A stretch of DNA of 64,000 nt, taken from positions 4,030,001 to 4,094,000 of the forward strand of contig NZ_CP051488.1 in the NCBI RefSeq assembly GCF_014490785.1, given 5' to 3'. Each line of letters opens with the position of its first letter. The stretch's first letter is position 1. The translations under genes and the position numbers were made by a program. Below are positions 61,248 to 64,000 of the stretch, in pieces. The DNA comes from Kosakonia sp. SMBL-WEM22. GTDB lineage: Bacteria; Pseudomonadota; Gammaproteobacteria; Enterobacterales; Enterobacteriaceae. The notes below the pieces were generated by a model. It searched no databases. It saw only the letters and a program-made list of their open reading frames with translations, and was not told the origin of the DNA.

Positions 61248-61586
61248 TTACAACCCGAGCAGCTGCAGGGCGGCGGCTCTGTCCGCGCTGATGCGAAAAA
61301 TGCGGTCCATGCGCGTCAGGGTAAACATATTTTTGATGCCGGGGTTAAGGGCGCAGAGCACCATTTCACCTTTGCCGTTCATCATCTTCATTAATGAAAC
61401 CAGCGTGCCGAGGCCGCTACTGTCAATAAAGTCCACCTTGCTGAAATCGACAATCAGCGCGCGCGGCTCATCGCCCAGTTCACGGGCAATCGCCTCTTTA
61501 AAAGCCGCGGAAACAGAGGCATCCAGGCGGCGAATCGCGGGCGTAAGGATCGTCACCCGCGGCTGACGTTCGCTATCGATATTCAT
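61248..61586 (-). CDS. STAS-domain anti-anti-sigma factor (RsbV/SpoIIAA type)
   Basis: This 112-residue single STAS domain carries the phospho-acceptor motif FIDSSGLGTL (residues 54-63, DSSG conserved). The ATG overlaps the TGA of the PP2C gene (TGATG), with GGAGAG as Shine-Dalgarno; a GTG one codon earlier is possible. It should be dephosphorylated by the PP2C protein and phosphorylated by the RsbW-like kinase, setting the switch state. Confidence 0.92.
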   Translation of the reverse strand: MNIDSERQPRVTILTPAIRRLDASVSAAFKEAIARELGDEPRALIVDFSKVDFIDSSGLGTLVSLMKMMNGKGEMVLCALNPGIKNMFTLTRMDRIFRISADRAAALQLLGL

Positions 61587-62776
61587 CACTTCTCTCCATT
61601 TCGCTCAATAATTAACAGGGAAACATCATCTGCCATCTGCTCGCCGTTGCGCCAGCCAGTTAAGTGCTGACCGAAGTGCGGCAAAAGTGTGTCAATCGTC
61701 TGGTTAACGTGCTGTTGCAGCCACTGCTGCAAGCGTGGCGAGCCAAACTGCTCGCCCGCCTGGTTTTCGCACTCGGTAATGCCGTCACTAAAGAGGCAGA
61801 GGCGCTCACCGGGATGCAGCTCAAACTCGACATCATCCCAACTGAGATCGGGCATCAGCCCAACCGGTGCGCCGCCGCTGCCAATCGGCGTGACCTCGCC
61901 CCCGGTTGAGACGATAAACGGCGTCGGATGACCCGCCTGGCAGAGCCGCCCTTTGCCGCTCGGGATGTGAATAACGCCGTAGATGATCGTGAAATAGCTC
62001 ATAATCTCCTCCTCTTCGCTGCAAAAGCGGCTATTAAGCATGCTCACCACTTCTGCGGGCGAGGCGACGCTGCCATCAGCAGAAAAGAGGAAACGCTCCA
62101 CTACGCGCCCCTGTAAAAACTGCCGCGCTACCGCAAGGGACATCATCGCCGCGCCAACGCCGTGGCCCGAGACATCGACACAGTAAAACCCCAGGTGGTC
62201 GTCTAGCTGAAAGAGGTTAAACACATCGCCGGAGACCCACGCGGAAGGCAGAAAGAGCCAGTCGGAAAAGTAGTCGTGATAGCGCAACTGATGGGCGGGC
62301 AGAATCGAGTGCTGAATGCGTGCCGCCGCCTGCAGATCCTGCTCTATTTGCTGGAGTGCCTGGCTAAGCCGTGCGTTGCGTGCCGCCAGCGTCGCCTCCA
62401 GCGCCAAAATGCGCGAGCCAGCATGCAGCCGCGCGCGCAGCTCGCTCTGCTCCACCGGCTTACTGAGAAAGTCATCGGCACCTGCGTCAAATCCCTGCGC
62501 CAGATCGCCGGGATTTTCCCGCGCAGTGAGCAAAATCAAGTAGATATAGTGACCAAACTGACGTTCGCGAATTTCGCGGCACAGGGTTAAGCCATCCATC
62601 TCCGGCATCTCCCAATCGCTTATCACCATGCTAACGGGAGAAGTCGCAAGGATCTCCAGCGCACTGACACCATTTTCCGCTTCGCTGACCACATAGCCCC
62701 ACTGCGCCAGCATGCGTGAGAGCAGGCGGCGATAGATGGGCGAATCCTCGACCACAAGCACATGCTGTTGGGTCAC
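61586..62776 (-). CDS. Response regulator receiver-PP2C phosphatase (RsbU/SpoIIE type)
   Basis: The 396 residues comprise a receiver domain (about 5-120), a short coiled coil (RILALEATLAARNARLSQAL) and a SpoIIE-type PP2C phosphatase (about 165-390). The receiver has acidic pocket VVEDS, Asp54 in ISDWEMP, Thr84 in LLTA and Lys106 in LSKP, all intact. PP2C metal Asps lie in SGDVF, VDVSGHGVGAA, LFSDGITE and ADDVSLL. Phosphorylation by a histidine kinase elsewhere should switch on dephosphorylation of the STAS protein. No kinase gene is adjacent in the window. Confidence 0.93.
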   Translation of the reverse strand: MTQQHVLVVEDSPIYRRLLSRMLAQWGYVVSEAENGVSALEILATSPVSMVISDWEMPEMDGLTLCREIRERQFGHYIYLILLTARENPGDLAQGFDAGADDFLSKPVEQSELRARLHAGSRILALEATLAARNARLSQALQQIEQDLQAAARIQHSILPAHQLRYHDYFSDWLFLPSAWVSGDVFNLFQLDDHLGFYCVDVSGHGVGAAMMSLAVARQFLQGRVVERFLFSADGSVASPAEVVSMLNSRFCSEEEEIMSYFTIIYGVIHIPSGKGRLCQAGHPTPFIVSTGGEVTPIGSGGAPVGLMPDLSWDDVEFELHPGERLCLFSDGITECENQAGEQFGSPRLQQWLQQHVNQTIDTLLPHFGQHLTGWRNGEQMADDVSLLIIERNGEK

Positions 62777-62785
62777 GGCGGCTCC

Positions 62786-63706
62786 TTATAAAGGTAAAAA
62801 CCAGATCAGGCTGACGGTTCCTTCGCGGAATTTGCCATTCCCGCTCTTATGGCCGGGGTAGCGCGTGCCGGCAAAGTTGGCGTACTGCAACGAGAAAGAA
62901 CCCGGCGTGTAGCCCGCATAACCAAAGCTGTAGCTGTAATCGCCATTCCACGGCTGCTGCTGGCTGCGATCCGGGAACCAGAAAGCGGTAGCGCGCACAA
63001 AGAAGTGCTGCTTAAAGGTGTAACCACAGCCGCCAAGCATCACGTTTTTGTTCTGCTGAATATCGTTACTCTTCACATCGTAATAGCGCGGCACCCAGCT
63101 GTAGCCGACCTGGCAAATAATCGAATCGCCTTTATTGATCAACAGCTTATTTTCAACAGGTTTCGGCAGTGAGAATTTGTAGGCCAGCGTCACCGCCCCC
63201 TGTTCGAAATAGGTTCTGCGCTTGCTGCCCGACGTCCAGAAGTGGTTATCGCCATAGTTGCTGTAGACAAGGCTGACAGTGTTGGCATGCCAGTCGTCAT
63301 AGCCAAAGGTGTAGCGAAAATCGGTGGTGTAACGGCTGGTATCGGTCACCGGCACGCGGGTGGTGATATTGGCGAACCAGAAGCTGTAGGGGGAGTATTG
63401 CAGGCTCAGGTTAACCGTCTGATTCACTTTTCTTTTCTGCTCGGCACTACTGGAACTGTTCGGGATCGTTACCCACAGCTCTTTCAGGCCGGTACCAAAA
63501 CTGAGTGCGCCGGAAAAAGGCTTGTTGTTACCGGAAAAAAGTCGTCCCCAGCGGCTGGTAAAGACGCCGACCTGAACCGGTTCGCCATTACTGTCACGCA
63601 GCGACTCGCTCTCCGCTTCGCTCTTCTGCGCCTCACCCTTCTGCGCCGCATCCGCTGCCGGTAAGACGGCAAACAGTGCGCAAGCCAGTAAATATCTCTC
63701 CCGCAT
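62786..63706 (-). CDS. Probable outer-membrane beta-barrel protein of unknown function
   Basis: The 306 residues start with a signal peptide MRERYLLACALFAVLPAADA. The mature part has a charged linker (KGEAQKSEAESESLRDSNGE), then many alternating amphipathic strands rich in Tyr/Trp/Phe (YTTDFRYTFGYDDWHA, YSYSFGYAGY). The C-terminal VSLIWFLPL ends near an aromatic, as in outer-membrane barrels. It lies 11 bases after the OpgC-like gene and 9 before the PP2C gene, so it is part of that operon. I do not recognise a named family; Tsx-like porins are one possibility. Confidence 0.7.
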   Translation of the reverse strand: MRERYLLACALFAVLPAADAAQKGEAQKSEAESESLRDSNGEPVQVGVFTSRWGRLFSGNNKPFSGALSFGTGLKELWVTIPNSSSSAEQKRKVNQTVNLSLQYSPYSFWFANITTRVPVTDTSRYTTDFRYTFGYDDWHANTVSLVYSNYGDNHFWTSGSKRRTYFEQGAVTLAYKFSLPKPVENKLLINKGDSIICQVGYSWVPRYYDVKSNDIQQNKNVMLGGCGYTFKQHFFVRATAFWFPDRSQQQPWNGDYSYSFGYAGYTPGSFSLQYANFAGTRYPGHKSGNGKFREGTVSLIWFLPL

Positions 63707-63717
63707 TCTGCCTTTCC

Positions 63718-64000
63718 TCAGTTAGGTATCCAGCGCGCACCGACATTATATTTCGCCAGCAGCCACAGCACGCCGAGCGCCGCCGCGTGAACCAGCGTGT
63801 TGACTATCCACGCCTGCCGCCAGAGATCGAAAGTGACGAACTGGCTCACCGCCAGCACCACATAGACGTGCAGAATAAAGACATAGAGCGAGTGCTGACC
63901 GAGCGGGATGAGAAACCAGCCGGTAAGCTTATAGATAGGTCGCCAGCACCAGCTCAACAGCAGATAGACTGTCACCATCAGGCTGATATCATTCAGCACC
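63718..64000 (-). CDS. OpgC-like membrane acyltransferase (C-terminal part; runs off the window)
   Basis: The last ~94 residues of an integral membrane protein are visible. LIPLGQHSLYVFILHVYVVL and the following helices match the C-terminal end of OpgC-type proteins (acyltransferase family 3), which add succinyl groups to periplasmic glucans. The frame remains open at the edge, and the first GTG is probably internal. It is the most upstream visible gene of the partner-switching operon; the start and possibly more genes lie outside. Confidence 0.75.
   Translation of the reverse strand, partial: VLNDISLMVTVYLLLSWCWRPIYKLTGWFLIPLGQHSLYVFILHVYVVLAVSQFVTFDLWRQAWIVNTLVHAAALGVLWLLAKYNVGARWIPN

Overview
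The window is enterobacterial chromosome, moderately GC-rich and gene-dense. No IS element, phage gene, tRNA, rRNA or CRISPR array was seen. The backbone follows the Escherichia coli gene order almost without change: recB-ptrA-recC, the ppdC-ygdB-ppdB-ppdA pseudopilin cluster, thyA-lgt, ptsP-rppH, the DARS2 intergenic region, mutH, ygdR, tas, lplT-aas, the sRNA pair omrA/omrB, galR, lysA/lysR, ygeA, araE, kduD-kduI and yqeF. Identity to E. coli is high but not that of the same species. The extra genes point to a plant- or soil-associated relative such as Kosakonia, Enterobacter or Klebsiella; the genus cannot be fixed from the sequence alone.

Several cassettes interrupt this backbone. Between galR and lysA lies a beta-glucoside operon (PTS IIC, GH1 phospho-glucosidase, GntR regulator, GNAT). 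It is preceded by three copies of a near-palindromic operator. Between ygeA and araE lie kdgF and a four-gene oligogalacturonide ABC transporter (TogMNAB type). Between kduI and yqeF lie oligogalacturonate lyase (ogl) and the porin kdgM. With kduI and kduD these form a nearly complete pectin-fragment route: porin KdgM, ABC uptake, Ogl cleavage, KdgF/KduI isomerisation and KduD reduction to 2-keto-3-deoxygluconate. KdgR-like boxes precede kdgF, the ABC operon, kduI and ogl. ygdQ, expected between mutH and ygdR, is missing.

From about 44 kb the E. coli order is lost and accessory genes follow. They are a second MetNIQ-type transporter divergent from a reverse-transsulfuration pair (mtcB, mtcC), a PAS-GGDEF cyclase, a nitroreductase-like protein, a RoxA-like oxygenase, a LysR regulator with a PRISE-type reductase, a CGNR zinc-finger protein, an alpha/beta hydrolase, a methyltransferase with a divergent XRE regulator, a cold-shock operon, a short-type mannonate dehydratase and a P-loop kinase. 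The cold-shock operon includes a 62-residue YmcF/YnfQ-type protein with an ATT start.

The right edge holds the most unusual unit: a tightly packed operon of an OpgC-like membrane acyltransferase, a probable outer-membrane protein, a response-regulator/PP2C phosphatase, a STAS anti-anti-sigma protein and an RsbW-type kinase. This is a complete partner-switching module tied to envelope genes.

Repeats are prominent. There is a 59-bp tandem array of same-orientation REP units before ptsP, a 111-bp tandem BIME array of seven full units plus a partial one after ogl, and scattered single or paired REPs.
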